Under the pieces are notes generated by a model, which was given only the letters and a program-made list of their open reading frames with translations, had not been told where the DNA came from and made no database searches. Shown piece after piece: positions 7,318 through 15,996 of a DNA stretch of 24,776 bases. Numbering within the stretch: the stretch's first letter is position 1; every line of letters starts with the position of its first letter. The DNA is from Actinomycetes bacterium (GTDB lineage: Bacteria > Actinomycetota > Actinomycetes > Propionibacteriales > Propionibacteriaceae). The DNA is taken from NCBI GenBank assembly GCA_023442485.1, contig JAEZZG010000048.1, positions 1 to 24,776 of the forward strand, read 5' to 3'. Made by a program: the position numbers and the translations under genes.

Positions 7318-8910
7318 ATGGGTTTGTCGCCCCACATCACAGACCAACTGCGTCTCAATGATCAAGGTCTGATCCCAGTCATCGTTCAAGACGCCTCCAC
7401 TGGCGAAGTCTTGATGATGGCGTGGATGGACGATGAAGCGCTGCGTCGCACTCTGCAAACCCGCAAGGCCACCTATTTCTCGCGCTCTAGGCAGGAATAC
7501 TGGGTCAAGGGTGAAACCTCGGGGCACACTCAACATGTTCGCTCACTCGCGCTCGACTGCGATGGGGATACCCTGCTGATGAAGGTGGACCAGGTTGGCC
7601 AGGCGTGCCACACCAACACGCCTAGTTGCTTCACCGGACGTCAAATCCTCCACGATGAACCCCCGATGTCACCCACTACGCTGGCGTTCTTTGTCGACGA
7701 ATGCGGACATTTAGACGAGTTCGGCGGTAAGTTCGTCCCTGAGGCTCTCTACGGAGCCCTGAGCGAACTGGAAGACGAATTCACCAAGGCCATCGCCGAT
7801 CCTCAGTTCTGTCACGAACTCGACCAGCTCCGCATCCACTACGCTGGGCGCGCCACCCCCATCACCAGAGCCCGCCGCTTTGAACAGTTGTGTCACGGGG
7901 CAGCGATCTACCTCAAACGCGAAGATCTCAACCACACAGGATCTCACAAGCTCAACAATGTGCTCGGCCAGGCTTTGCTCACCAAGAGAATGGGGAAGAG
8001 CAGGATCATTGCCGAGACTGGAGCCGGTCAACACGGCGTCGCAACCGCCACGATTGCAGCACTTCTTGGCCTGGAATGTGTCGTCTACATGGGGTCGGTC
8101 GATACCCGTCGTCAAGCCCTCAACGTCGCTCGGATGCAGATGCTCGGCGCCACCGTCGTCGGGGTCAACACCGGATCCGCCACCCTCAAAGACGCCATGA
8201 ATGAGGCCATGCGCGATTGGGTTGCCAACGTCGATACCACTCACTACCTGATTGGATCGGCTGCCGGCCCCCATCCATTCCCCAGCCTTGTCAAGGAATT
8301 CCAATCAGTTATCTCTCGAGAATCCAGGCAGCAGATGCTCGAGAGATTCGGCATTCTTCCTGACGCGGTGTGTGCCTGTGTGGGAGGAGGGTCTAACGCG
8401 ATCGGTTCCTTCGCCGCCTATCTCGACGACCCCCAGGTCAGGCTCTACGGATTTGAAGCCGGAGGGGAGGGAGTCGACACCGGCAGACACGCTGCCTCGA
8501 TTTCGGGAGGGACGGTTGGGGTCCTCCACGGAGCACGAACCTACATTCTTCAAGACAGCCAAGGTCAAACCATTGAATCCCACTCGATCTCGGCTGGACT
8601 CGACTATCCAGGTGTCGGTCCCGAACACGCCTATTTGGCAAGCCGTGGGCGAGCCGTGTACCAGCCGATCACTGATACCGAAGCCATGGAGGCACTCACC
8701 CAGCTGACCCAACTAGAAGGCATCATGCCTGCTATCGAGTCCGCCCATGCCGTCGCTGGAGCAATCAAGATCTCGAAAGAACTCGCTGACGCCAAACTTG
8801 ACCACCAGCCAGCCATCCTCGTCACCATCTCTGGACGCGGGGACAAAGACGTCACCACTGCACTGAATTGGTGCAATCTCACAGGTGAAGTTGATCGCAC
8901 CATCGGCTAA
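7318..8910 (+). CDS. hisI-trpB: HisI-TrpB fusion: phosphoribosyl-AMP cyclohydrolase joined to tryptophan synthase beta chain
   Basis: One uninterrupted 530-codon frame encodes two normally separate enzymes. Residues 1-111 are a complete HisI: ATYFSRSRQEYWVKGETSGH, the Asp-Cys-Asp-Gly-Asp metal site (80-84) and the zinc cysteines Cys97 and Cys104 in ACHTNTPSCF. HisI opens the purine ring of phosphoribosyl-AMP. Residues about 117-530 are a full-length TrpB: EFGGKFVPEAL, KREDLNHTGSHK with PLP Lys210, AETGAGQHG with Glu232, the GGGSNAIG phosphate loop (355-362) and SGRGDKD near the end. TrpB condenses indole with serine. The linker is only about a dozen residues. An internal ATG at 7666 matches a normal TrpB start but has no ribosome binding site, so separate TrpB synthesis seems unlikely. 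GGGAGGAG at about 7303-7310 precedes ATG 7318. trpA follows 40 bases after the stop. Confidence 0.95.
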   Translation: MGLSPHITDQLRLNDQGLIPVIVQDASTGEVLMMAWMDDEALRRTLQTRKATYFSRSRQEYWVKGETSGHTQHVRSLALDCDGDTLLMKVDQVGQACHTNTPSCFTGRQILHDEPPMSPTTLAFFVDECGHLDEFGGKFVPEALYGALSELEDEFTKAIADPQFCHELDQLRIHYAGRATPITRARRFEQLCHGAAIYLKREDLNHTGSHKLNNVLGQALLTKRMGKSRIIAETGAGQHGVATATIAALLGLECVVYMGSVDTRRQALNVARMQMLGATVVGVNTGSATLKDAMNEAMRDWVANVDTTHYLIGSAAGPHPFPSLVKEFQSVISRESRQQMLERFGILPDAVCACVGGGSNAIGSFAAYLDDPQVRLYGFEAGGEGVDTGRHAASISGGTVGVLHGARTYILQDSQGQTIESHSISAGLDYPGVGPEHAYLASRGRAVYQPITDTEAMEALTQLTQLEGIMPAIESAHAVAGAIKISKELADAKLDHQPAILVTISGRGDKDVTTALNWCNLTGEVDRTIG

Positions 8911-8950
8911 GCAGGTATTCATCGTCACGACGTCATCACTGAGGAAAAAC

Positions 8951-9925
8951 ATGGATAACACCAGCACTGCAACGGATATGCAACAGTCTAATGAGGGCGG
9001 CGATCGGGCGCGCATCGCTTCTATGACGGCCGGCCCACGTCCCACCGGTAGAGCCGGAGAGCCCGGCCCGGGTCACACCCAGCAGCGCGGAACCGATGTC
9101 ACCGACCACCTCGGCATCACCGGGCACATCCTCGACGATGTCCAAAAGCAGGGGAGAGGAGCCCTCATTGGGTATCTTCCTCTCGGCTACCCCACTCTTG
9201 ACGATTCTATCCAGGCGATGGAAGCCATCGCGACAGGCCGTGATGGACTCGGATGTGACCTCGTCGAAATCGGCCTGCCCTACTCTGACCCGATGATGGA
9301 CGGCCCCACCATCCAACACGCAGGACAGATCGCCCTAGAAAGAGGCACCAAGACCGCCGACGTTTTTTCCGCAGCCGAGGCGGTAGCCAAGACCGGCAAA
9401 CGCGCCGTCGTCATGACCTACTGGAACCTCATCGAACAATACGGAGTTGATGCCTTCGCACGCGATCTAGCCAACGCGGGCGGGGCAGGATGTATCACCC
9501 CGGATTTGATCCCCGATGAGGCAGATGAATGGATTACGGCCTCAGACGCCTACGGGCTCGACCGAATCTTCCTGATCTCTCCGGTCTCATCTGACGACAG
9601 AATCGCCTACGTCACCTCATCATGTCGGGGCTGGGTATATGCTACCGCCGTCATGGGAGTCACTGGTGTGCGCGCCCAGAGTTCAACCTCCGCACCTACC
9701 CTCGTCGCCAGAGCCCGTCAGATTGATCCAATCCTTCCCGTCGGTGTCGGTTTGGGCATCTCCAACCGAGAGCAGGCTCGGGACGTGGTCAAATATGCTT
9801 CGGCAGCAATCGTCGGGTCTGCCCTGGTCCAAAAGCTCATAGATCAAGACGGTTCTGGCTCCATCGACCTGGATCCGTTGCGTGATCTCGCCCAATCTTT
9901 GGCTTTGGGGGTACGAGACCGATGA
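8951..9925 (+). CDS. trpA: tryptophan synthase alpha chain with long N-terminal extension
   Basis: TrpA cleaves indole-3-glycerol phosphate to indole, which channels to TrpB. In the 324-residue product the catalytic Glu106 (VEIGLPYSDP) and Asp117 (MMDGPTIQ) are present, as are CITPDLIPDEADEW, ISPVSSDDRI and GWVYATAVMGVTGVR. From this start about 70 residues precede the first beta strand (ALIGYLPLGYP), some 50 more than usual. They are polar and rich in Gly, Pro, Arg, Thr and Gln. ATG 8951 is chosen because TGAGGAAAA lies just upstream. An earlier in-frame start at 8885 would overlap trpB by 26 bases. No later start with a ribosome binding site exists, so the extension seems real. A small membrane gene separates trpA from lgt. 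Confidence 0.93.
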   Translation: MDNTSTATDMQQSNEGGDRARIASMTAGPRPTGRAGEPGPGHTQQRGTDVTDHLGITGHILDDVQKQGRGALIGYLPLGYPTLDDSIQAMEAIATGRDGLGCDLVEIGLPYSDPMMDGPTIQHAGQIALERGTKTADVFSAAEAVAKTGKRAVVMTYWNLIEQYGVDAFARDLANAGGAGCITPDLIPDEADEWITASDAYGLDRIFLISPVSSDDRIAYVTSSCRGWVYATAVMGVTGVRAQSSTSAPTLVARARQIDPILPVGVGLGISNREQARDVVKYASAAIVGSALVQKLIDQDGSGSIDLDPLRDLAQSLALGVRDR

Positions 9926-9954
9926 ACCTACAGACCTACCTGAATCCGGTGAGG

Positions 9955-9960
9955 TAACCT
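9955..9960 (+). promoter_or_regulatory. putative -10 box of a leaderless transcript
   Basis: TAACCT ends six bases before ATG 9967, which would put the transcription start on the A of the start codon. The bases between it and the ATG contain no ribosome binding site. The -35 is not recognisable. Confidence 0.3.
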
Positions 9961-9966
9961 GACCTC

Positions 9967-10452
9967 ATGCGGGTGAAATTCGGTCTTATCGGTTGGCTAG
10001 TCGCCGTGGTATGCGGTGGTGGCATCGCTTATCTGAGCTACTGGATGTTCACCCGAGATTCGCTGGCCATGTGGATCAGCGGATTCGCAGTGATTTGGTT
10101 TGGATTAATCGTCGTTGTTGTCCTTGCCGGGTATTCGACGGTGATCGTCCGGTTACCGCAAGTCTTAGTCGCGGGAGAAAGGACCGGCAGCCACACCATC
10201 TCAACTGTGACAGCCAAAAAGACTCTTATTGGATACTGTCCGGTCGTCACTTTCCATTCGCAGCAGCGACGGCGTACCGCCCGGATGGTCGGGTTCTGGA
10301 TGCCTAGTCAAGCCATGGCTGACAGGTTTGTCTCCTGGTTCAAAGATGTTGCTGTGACTAATCCAGACGTTGAAGGATCAGGTCACGATAGTGAAGATCG
10401 CCAGGTTCCTGATACCGCTGCAAAGGCGATCAAGCCACGCCGGGCACTGTGA
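9967..10452 (+). CDS. two-helix membrane protein between trpA and lgt
   Basis: I do not recognise this gene as a named family. The 161-residue product has two N-terminal membrane helices (about 5-27 and 37-58). A cytoplasmic-looking region of about 80 residues follows, with several beta-strand-like stretches (STVTAKKTLIGYCPVVTFHS and RTARMVGFWM), and then a polar, charged tail. Its placement 41 bases after trpA and 170 bases before lgt interrupts the trpA-lgt adjacency seen in several actinobacteria. The start lacks a clear ribosome binding site, but TAACCT sits six bases upstream, so it may be leaderless. Function unknown. Confidence 0.75.
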   Translation: MRVKFGLIGWLVAVVCGGGIAYLSYWMFTRDSLAMWISGFAVIWFGLIVVVVLAGYSTVIVRLPQVLVAGERTGSHTISTVTAKKTLIGYCPVVTFHSQQRRRTARMVGFWMPSQAMADRFVSWFKDVAVTNPDVEGSGHDSEDRQVPDTAAKAIKPRRAL

Positions 10453-10504
10453 GGTCAGACCCATCCGAGGCCACCATCGCCTTAGCTGAGGCGTTGAGCT
10501 GATC

Positions 10505-10532
10505 TTGGCTTCCTTCTCAGAACAGTTAAGAT
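10505..10532 (+). promoter_or_regulatory. putative sigma-70-type promoter for lgt
   Basis: TTGGCT (10505-10510), a 16-base spacer and TAAGAT (10527-10532), followed by GGGCAG. This is the best paired -35/-10 in the window. The implied leader of about 80 bases contains a small AAGCT/AGCTT hairpin and a CAGG-AAA-CCTG hairpin just before the AAGGAG ribosome binding site. Confidence 0.5.
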
Positions 10533-10621
10533 GGGCAGGTGAGGTCGGCTGTTACGCACCCCTTCCGTGAGGAAGCTCCAGGGTAGGGTAGCTTTCGCCA
10601 GGAAACCTGAAGGAGTTATGC

Positions 10622-11578
10622 ATGAGCCCGTTCGTGATTGAACAGATGGCCGCAATGTCAATCCCGTCCCCATCCTTTTCAAGTTTCAATCTGGGCCCGC
10701 TGACCATCCATGTCTACGGCATCACCATGGTGGTGTCGATCATTACCGCCTGGGCGATTGGTGAGCGCCGGTGGATCAAGCGCGGCGGGAGTGCGGACAC
10801 CTACGAGACTGTCATGTTGGTGGCGGTCATCTTCGGCATTATCGGAGCCAGGCTCTACGTCCTGATCACAGAATTCAGTGACTATTTTGGCCCAGGAGCA
10901 GACAAGTGGGAGGCGCTTCGCATCTGGCACGGTGGTCTCGGCGTGATGGGGGCAATCCCGCTGGGGGCGTTGGCTGCTTGGGTGATGACGAAGATCAAGA
11001 AGGTCTCATTTCTTGCCATGGCTGACTGTCTGGCTCCCGGCATCCTGCTCGGACAAGCGATTGGGCGTCTCGGCAATTGGTTCAATCAGGAAGTCTTCGG
11101 TCTGCCCACGAATCTGGCATGGGGGCTAGAGATTGATCTGCGTCACCGCCCTCCCGGTTTTGAGCAGTTCTCCACCTTCCACCCAACCTTCTTGTACGAG
11201 ATGATCTGGAATGTCTGTGGCGTATTCGTCCTGCTCTGGATTGCGCGTCGCTTCACTCTCAAAGCCGGAGAGCTCTTCGCCGCCTATGTGATCATCTATA
11301 CCTTCGGACGATTCTGGATCGACATGATCCGCATCGATCCATCGAACTATATTGGACCATTGCGCGTCCACGACGCCATCGCGCTGGGGCTATTTGTCCT
11401 CGGTGTGGTCTGGTTGCTGATCTTGCACAAGACTTCCTCCGTCAATGTTCAAATCGCCGATCCTGGCAACACGCCCGACCTCGCGAAGAGCGTGGCTGTT
11501 GATGACTTAGAGTCTTGCGAAACCGACGTCGACGTCGAGGCGGCAACTGACTCTACCGGCAGTGACCGGCTCACTTAG
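10622..11578 (+). CDS. lgt: prolipoprotein diacylglyceryl transferase
   Basis: Lgt transfers diacylglycerol from phosphatidylglycerol to the lipobox cysteine of prolipoproteins in the cytoplasmic membrane. The 318-residue sequence has about seven membrane helices and the key motifs: HVYGITMVVSI at the first helix, IWHGGLGVMGA with His103, the signature GRLGNWFNQEVFG (148-160, with catalytic Arg149), and HPTFLYE (187-193). AAGGAG stands upstream of ATG 10622. The charged C-terminal tail after the last helix (about residue 275 onward) is acidic and variable, as is common in actinobacteria. Placement after trpA is a conserved actinobacterial neighbourhood. Confidence 0.95.
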   Translation: MSPFVIEQMAAMSIPSPSFSSFNLGPLTIHVYGITMVVSIITAWAIGERRWIKRGGSADTYETVMLVAVIFGIIGARLYVLITEFSDYFGPGADKWEALRIWHGGLGVMGAIPLGALAAWVMTKIKKVSFLAMADCLAPGILLGQAIGRLGNWFNQEVFGLPTNLAWGLEIDLRHRPPGFEQFSTFHPTFLYEMIWNVCGVFVLLWIARRFTLKAGELFAAYVIIYTFGRFWIDMIRIDPSNYIGPLRVHDAIALGLFVLGVVWLLILHKTSSVNVQIADPGNTPDLAKSVAVDDLESCETDVDVEAATDSTGSDRLT

Positions 11579-11654
11579 ACTATTCGACAGTTGGGCTGCC
11601 CAGCCCTCGTGACCGGAATGATGAACCCCTGGCTGTTGACTGAAGGAGAAGATT

Positions 11655-14600
11655 GTGCCCGCCAATTTCGTGCATCTGCATAATCACACTGATTACTCAA
11701 TGCTTGACGGGGCCGCGCGAATCTCCGATCTGATGAAGAAGACCGCCGAATACCAGATGCCTGCCTTGGCAATCACCGATCACGGAAACATGTTCGGCGC
11801 ATACGAGTTCTACAAGACCGCGCTCAAACACGACATCAAGCCCATCATCGGGCTTGAGGCCTATCTGACCCCAGGTGACACGAAACGTCACGAACGCAAA
11901 CGGGTCAGCTTCGGAGATGGCGGCGGTGATGACGTTTCGGCCGCGGGAGCCTACACTCACATGACGATGTGGGCTCGTAACTCCGTCGGGATGCACAATC
12001 TGTTCAGGCTGAGTTCAAAGTCTTGGTTGGAGGGTTTCTATCGCAAGCCGCGCGCTGATCGAGAAATTCTGCAGCGTTACCACGAGGGGATCATCGCTAC
12101 CACCGGCTGTCCCAGCGGAGAGGTGCAAACCTATCTGCGGCTGGGCATGTTTGATTCTGCGGTCCAGGCGGCCTCTGAATTTCAAGATATCTTCGGCAAG
12201 CAGCATTTCTTCGTGGAACTGATGGATCACGGTATCGATATCGAAACTAAGGTCCGCGACGATCTCCTGCGCTTGGCTAAGAAGATCAACGCACCCCTCG
12301 TTGCCACCAACGACTTGCACTACGTCAACGCCGAGGACGCCGACACCCACGACAACCTGTTGTGCGTGTCTGCGGGCAGCTATAAGTCGGCGACAGATAG
12401 GTTCAAGTTCAACGGGTCCGGCTACTACTTGCGTCCCGAAGAGGAGATGCGGACCATCTTCTCCAACTACCCTGAAGCATGTGACAACACCGTCGTGATT
12501 GCCGATCAGGTCGAGACTCATTTCGACGAAGGCATGGGCACCTACATGCCCCAATTCCCGGTGCCAGAAGGCGAGACGGAAGCTACCTGGTTCCGCAAAC
12601 AAGCTGAGGCAGGACTGGTCGAACGTTACGGCACCCCACTCCCGTCTCAGGTTCGTGAACGCGCCGACACCGAGCTAGACGTGATTGTCCAGAAGGGCTA
12701 TGCCGGTTACTTCCTGGTGGTGTCGGAATACGTCACCTGGGCCAAACGTAACGGGATCCGGGTTGGTCCTGGTCGTGGTTCTGGCGCAGGCTCCATCGTC
12801 GCCTATGCGATGAAAATCACCGAGCTGGACCCGCTACGCTACGGGCTACTGTTTGAACGCTTCCTCAACCCTGAGCGCCCCTCTCTGCCCGACTTTGATA
12901 TCGACTTCGACGAGCGTCGCCGCAATGAGGTGATCGAGCACGTCACTGAACTCTATGGCGCAGACCATGTCTGCCAGATTGTCACCTACGGCACCATCAA
13001 GGCCAAGCAGGCTGTCAGAGACGCCTCCCGCATCCTGGAAAAGCCCTATCGGCTGGGTGACGAAATCACGAAGTCGATGCCGCCGGCTGTCATGGGCAAG
13101 GACGTCCCGCTATCTCAACTGTTCAACCCTGATCATGACCGATACGCCGAAGGGGTAGATTTCCGCAACCTCTATGAGGAAGACGATGAGGTCCGTGAAG
13201 TCGTTCAGGTCGCCACCGGCCTTGAAGGATTGAAGCGCCAATGGGGTGTGCACGCATGTGGCATGATCATGTCCTCCGTCCCGCTGGAGGACGTCATCCC
13301 CTTGATGAAGCGCGAATCCGATGGGCAGGTCATTACCCAGTTCGACTACCCCAGCGCTGAGTCATTAGGCCTAGTTAAGATGGACTTCTTGGGTCTGCGG
13401 AACCTGACCATCATGGATGATGCGATCTCTAACATCAGAGAGAACCGCGGCGTCGACGTCGACCTTGACGCACTGGGCCAAGACCCCTCGGACCCGAGAA
13501 CCTATGAGCTGATCTCCAACGCCGACACCCTAGGCGTATTCCAGTTGGACTCAGATGGGATGCGTTCTTTGTTGAGGTTGATGAAACCTGACGACATCGA
13601 GGACCTCTCGGCACTGTCGGCTCTGTATCGTCCAGGGCCGATGGGCGCCGACTCCCACACCAACTACGCCTTGCGCAAGCGCGGACGCCAAGACATCGTC
13701 CCGATTCACCCCGAGCTCGCCGAACCACTCGCCGACATCCTCGGCGTCACCTACGGTTTGATCGTCTACCAGGAACAGGTCCAGCAGATCGCCCAAAAGG
13801 TTGCCGGCTACTCCCTTGGCCGAGCCGATCTGCTGCGACGAGCCATGGGGAAGAAGAAGAAAGAGGTCCTCGACGCCGAGTATCAGCCATTTAGCCAAGG
13901 AATGCTCGATAACGGATATTCGCGAGACGCCATCGACACGCTCTGGGGAATCTTGGTCCCATTCTCCAACTATGCCTTCAACAAGTCTCACTCCGCTGCC
14001 TACGGCATGGTGACCTACTGGACGGCATATCTCAAAGCCAACTATCCAGTCGAATACATGGCCGCCCTACTGCAGTCTGTGCGATCAGACAAGACCAAGA
14101 CCGCCGTCTATCTCAACGAGGCCAGGCGGATGGGGATCAAGGTGCTCACCCCTGACGTCAATGAATCCCAAGCCAGGTTCACCGCAGTCGGCGATGACAT
14201 CCGTTATGGGCTGGCTGCGATTCGCAACGTCGGTGAACACGTCGTCGATTCTTTGATCCAAGGCCGCACCGAACATGGACCAGCACATGACTTCTACGAA
14301 TTCCTCGATCATTCTCCGTCGGAGGTGTGCAATAAGCGAGTCATAGAATCCCTGATCAAATCGGGGGCCTTTGACTCAATGGGACATTCGCGTCGCGCCC
14401 TCATTGATATCTACGAGGATTCGATCGACGAAATCATCGACATCAAACGTAATGAGATGCACGGTCAGGCGTCCCTGGCGAGTTTCTTCGGTGAAGACGA
14501 TGCAGACGATTCCTCCTCGATCTTCGCGGATCGCAGCGTCCCCGAGACTGCCGAATGGGAGAAATCAATCAAACTGACCTTTGAACGCGAGATGCTAGGT

Positions 14601-15227
14601 CTGTATATCTCGGATCACCCCTTGATGGGCCTGGAATCGGTTCTCGAAAGCAACCGCTCAATCTCCATCGTCGAAGCGATTGCCGAAGAAAACTCCGATA
14701 AGCGCAACTTCGAGACAGTTTGCGGACTGATCACCCAGGTTCAAAGACGGCAAACCAAGAATGGTGACTCGTGGGCGATCGTCACGATCGAAGACCTCGA
14801 GGCCTCCATCGATGTCCTGGTATTTCCGAAGGTCTATAAGACGACTGAAGCCAGTTGGGTTCCTGACCGCCTCGCTGCGGTGTCAGGGATTGTCGAGAAT
14901 CGTGATGGTTCGGTCCAGATGTCTGCCCGCGAGGTGTCTTTCCCGGTGAGTGCAGATGCCGAAACCGAGCCCGTCCACCTCTACCTTCCCTACAGTCGTG
15001 TGACCGCGACCGTGATGGAACAAGTCAAACGGGTGTTGCAGCGCTACCCGGGCAGTTGTTCGGTGATCGCCACCGTCCACGACGATTCCACCCACACGAG
15101 CGTGCGACTCTCCGACAGCTTCAACGTTCGCCGAACCGAGTCGTTGATGGCCGATCTGAAGACCCTGCTCGGCCAATCATGTATGAAAGCTCCGGCGATA
15201 CTCGCCCGAGCTAAGAAGGCGTCGTAG
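11655..15227 (+). CDS. dnaE: DNA polymerase III alpha subunit
   Basis: The 1190-residue replicative polymerase of the DnaE1 type. The N-terminal PHP domain begins with HLHNHTDYSMLDGA, which keeps the His motif of the metal-binding PHP phosphoesterase. The polymerase core shows GPGRGSGAGS (about 371-380) and PDFDIDFD (412-419), where Asp415 and Asp417 correspond to the catalytic pair. Then follow VYQEQVQQIA and MGKKKKE in the fingers, NKSHSAAYG, and a C-terminal OB-fold (about 1021-1060) starting at TVCGLITQVQRRQTKNG. GTG 11655 is chosen because GAAGGAGAA precedes it. The gene is intact. It lies 76 bases after lgt, and the gap holds no good terminator, so some readthrough from lgt is possible. 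Confidence 0.97.
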   Translation: MPANFVHLHNHTDYSMLDGAARISDLMKKTAEYQMPALAITDHGNMFGAYEFYKTALKHDIKPIIGLEAYLTPGDTKRHERKRVSFGDGGGDDVSAAGAYTHMTMWARNSVGMHNLFRLSSKSWLEGFYRKPRADREILQRYHEGIIATTGCPSGEVQTYLRLGMFDSAVQAASEFQDIFGKQHFFVELMDHGIDIETKVRDDLLRLAKKINAPLVATNDLHYVNAEDADTHDNLLCVSAGSYKSATDRFKFNGSGYYLRPEEEMRTIFSNYPEACDNTVVIADQVETHFDEGMGTYMPQFPVPEGETEATWFRKQAEAGLVERYGTPLPSQVRERADTELDVIVQKGYAGYFLVVSEYVTWAKRNGIRVGPGRGSGAGSIVAYAMKITELDPLRYGLLFERFLNPERPSLPDFDIDFDERRRNEVIEHVTELYGADHVCQIVTYGTIKAKQAVRDASRILEKPYRLGDEITKSMPPAVMGKDVPLSQLFNPDHDRYAEGVDFRNLYEEDDEVREVVQVATGLEGLKRQWGVHACGMIMSSVPLEDVIPLMKRESDGQVITQFDYPSAESLGLVKMDFLGLRNLTIMDDAISNIRENRGVDVDLDALGQDPSDPRTYELISNADTLGVFQLDSDGMRSLLRLMKPDDIEDLSALSALYRPGPMGADSHTNYALRKRGRQDIVPIHPELAEPLADILGVTYGLIVYQEQVQQIAQKVAGYSLGRADLLRRAMGKKKKEVLDAEYQPFSQGMLDNGYSRDAIDTLWGILVPFSNYAFNKSHSAAYGMVTYWTAYLKANYPVEYMAALLQSVRSDKTKTAVYLNEARRMGIKVLTPDVNESQARFTAVGDDIRYGLAAIRNVGEHVVDSLIQGRTEHGPAHDFYEFLDHSPSEVCNKRVIESLIKSGAFDSMGHSRRALIDIYEDSIDEIIDIKRNEMHGQASLASFFGEDDADDSSSIFADRSVPETAEWEKSIKLTFEREMLGLYISDHPLMGLESVLESNRSISIVEAIAEENSDKRNFETVCGLITQVQRRQTKNGDSWAIVTIEDLEASIDVLVFPKVYKTTEASWVPDRLAAVSGIVENRDGSVQMSAREVSFPVSADAETEPVHLYLPYSRVTATVMEQVKRVLQRYPGSCSVIATVHDDSTHTSVRLSDSFNVRRTESLMADLKTLLGQSCMKAPAILARAKKAS

Positions 15228-15251
15228 GTCGAGGCGTTGCCTAGAGCTGAT

Positions 15252-15263
15252 TATGATGGGCGT
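15252..15263 (+). promoter_or_regulatory. putative -10 region for the membrane gene at 15286
   Basis: TATGAT followed by GGGCGT, 28 bases before ATG 15286, with GAGGAGGG as ribosome binding site in between. It follows the same TANGAT plus GGGC pattern as the lgt promoter. No convincing -35 is present. Confidence 0.4.
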
Positions 15264-15285
15264 AAGACATTGATGAGGAGGGCCC

Positions 15286-15939
15286 ATGGCTGAGACACCG
15301 ATCTCCTTCGAGGCAGATCGTCGTCGTTCCAAGAAGACAGGGACCATGATGACCGATCATCCTCGGGTGTTGACGGTTCTACTCCTGGCCTCGGTACTCA
15401 TAGGTGCCCTCGCCGGACTCATCTGGCATTACATCGTCCAGCTACCCGCCTACAGCGTTGGCTCCGGTGAGGTTGCGACCATGTCTGAGACTCAGATCAC
15501 CCAAATCTTCGGGATTGACGCCTACTATGTGGTCATCGGTGCCGTCGTTGGTGTTGTGCTCGGTATTGCCACCTGGATGATGGGGAAAGAGTCTGGCTGG
15601 AACGCACCAGTCTTCGCGGTGGTGTACTCTCTGATCGCCGCCTTGGCCTGTTGGGGCATCGGGGCGCTGATGGGCCCCAGGCACTTCCAGTCCCGGCTTG
15701 CCACAGCTACTGTAGGCGAGAGCGTGGCGGTTGATTTCACTTTGAATACCTGGGTCAGTGTGCTGATTTGGCCGACCTTCGCCGTCGCGGCGGTGCTGGT
15801 GTGTTCGATTTTCATGCTTCCGTCCCGACACCGCAATCAACCCCAGCAGGTCAAGAAGAGCAACGTGACTACCCGCACTGACGGACGCGTCGTCGTTACC
15901 TCGGTTGACGGAACTGCCACCCCACAGCTTTCCCAGTAG
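15286..15939 (+). CDS. four-helix membrane protein (possibly DUF2567-like)
   Basis: The 217-residue protein has a charged cytoplasmic N-terminus, four hydrophobic helices (about 28-50, 78-98, 106-128 and 157-180) and a polar C-terminal tail. The loop after helix 1 (QLPAYSVGSGEVATMSETQ) and the GPRHFQSRLATATVGE loop after helix 3 would face outside. Length and topology recall the actinobacterial DUF2567 membrane family, but I cannot confirm that assignment. ATG 15286 follows GAGGAGGG at a good distance. It sits 58 bases after dnaE and is convergent with ybaK. Function unknown. Confidence 0.8.
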   Translation: MAETPISFEADRRRSKKTGTMMTDHPRVLTVLLLASVLIGALAGLIWHYIVQLPAYSVGSGEVATMSETQITQIFGIDAYYVVIGAVVGVVLGIATWMMGKESGWNAPVFAVVYSLIAALACWGIGALMGPRHFQSRLATATVGESVAVDFTLNTWVSVLIWPTFAVAAVLVCSIFMLPSRHRNQPQQVKKSNVTTRTDGRVVVTSVDGTATPQLSQ

Positions 15940-15996
15940 TCACTAGGGGAGTCGTAGTCCCATCCCCAGTCGTCACTGCTCCGGGTGCGATCAAGC

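Noticed and set aside
7133..7318. 61-codon frame ending TGATG on the hisI-trpB start
   Set aside because: The overlap looks like coupling, but the GTG start has no ribosome binding site, no domain is recognisable, and it is not rich in Trp or His as a leader peptide would be. Possible but unsupported.
7711..8304. 197-codon open frame antisense to trpB
   Set aside because: Antisense to conserved TrpB codons, with no motif and no start signal.
11593..11606. GGGCTG-CC-CAGCCC hairpin between lgt and dnaE
   Set aside because: The stem is perfect but short, the loop is too tight and no T-tract follows, so it is not called a terminator.
12015..12602. 195-codon open frame on the minus strand inside dnaE
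   Set aside because: Fully inside the well-supported PHP and polymerase region of dnaE. Its composition is that of an antisense shadow.
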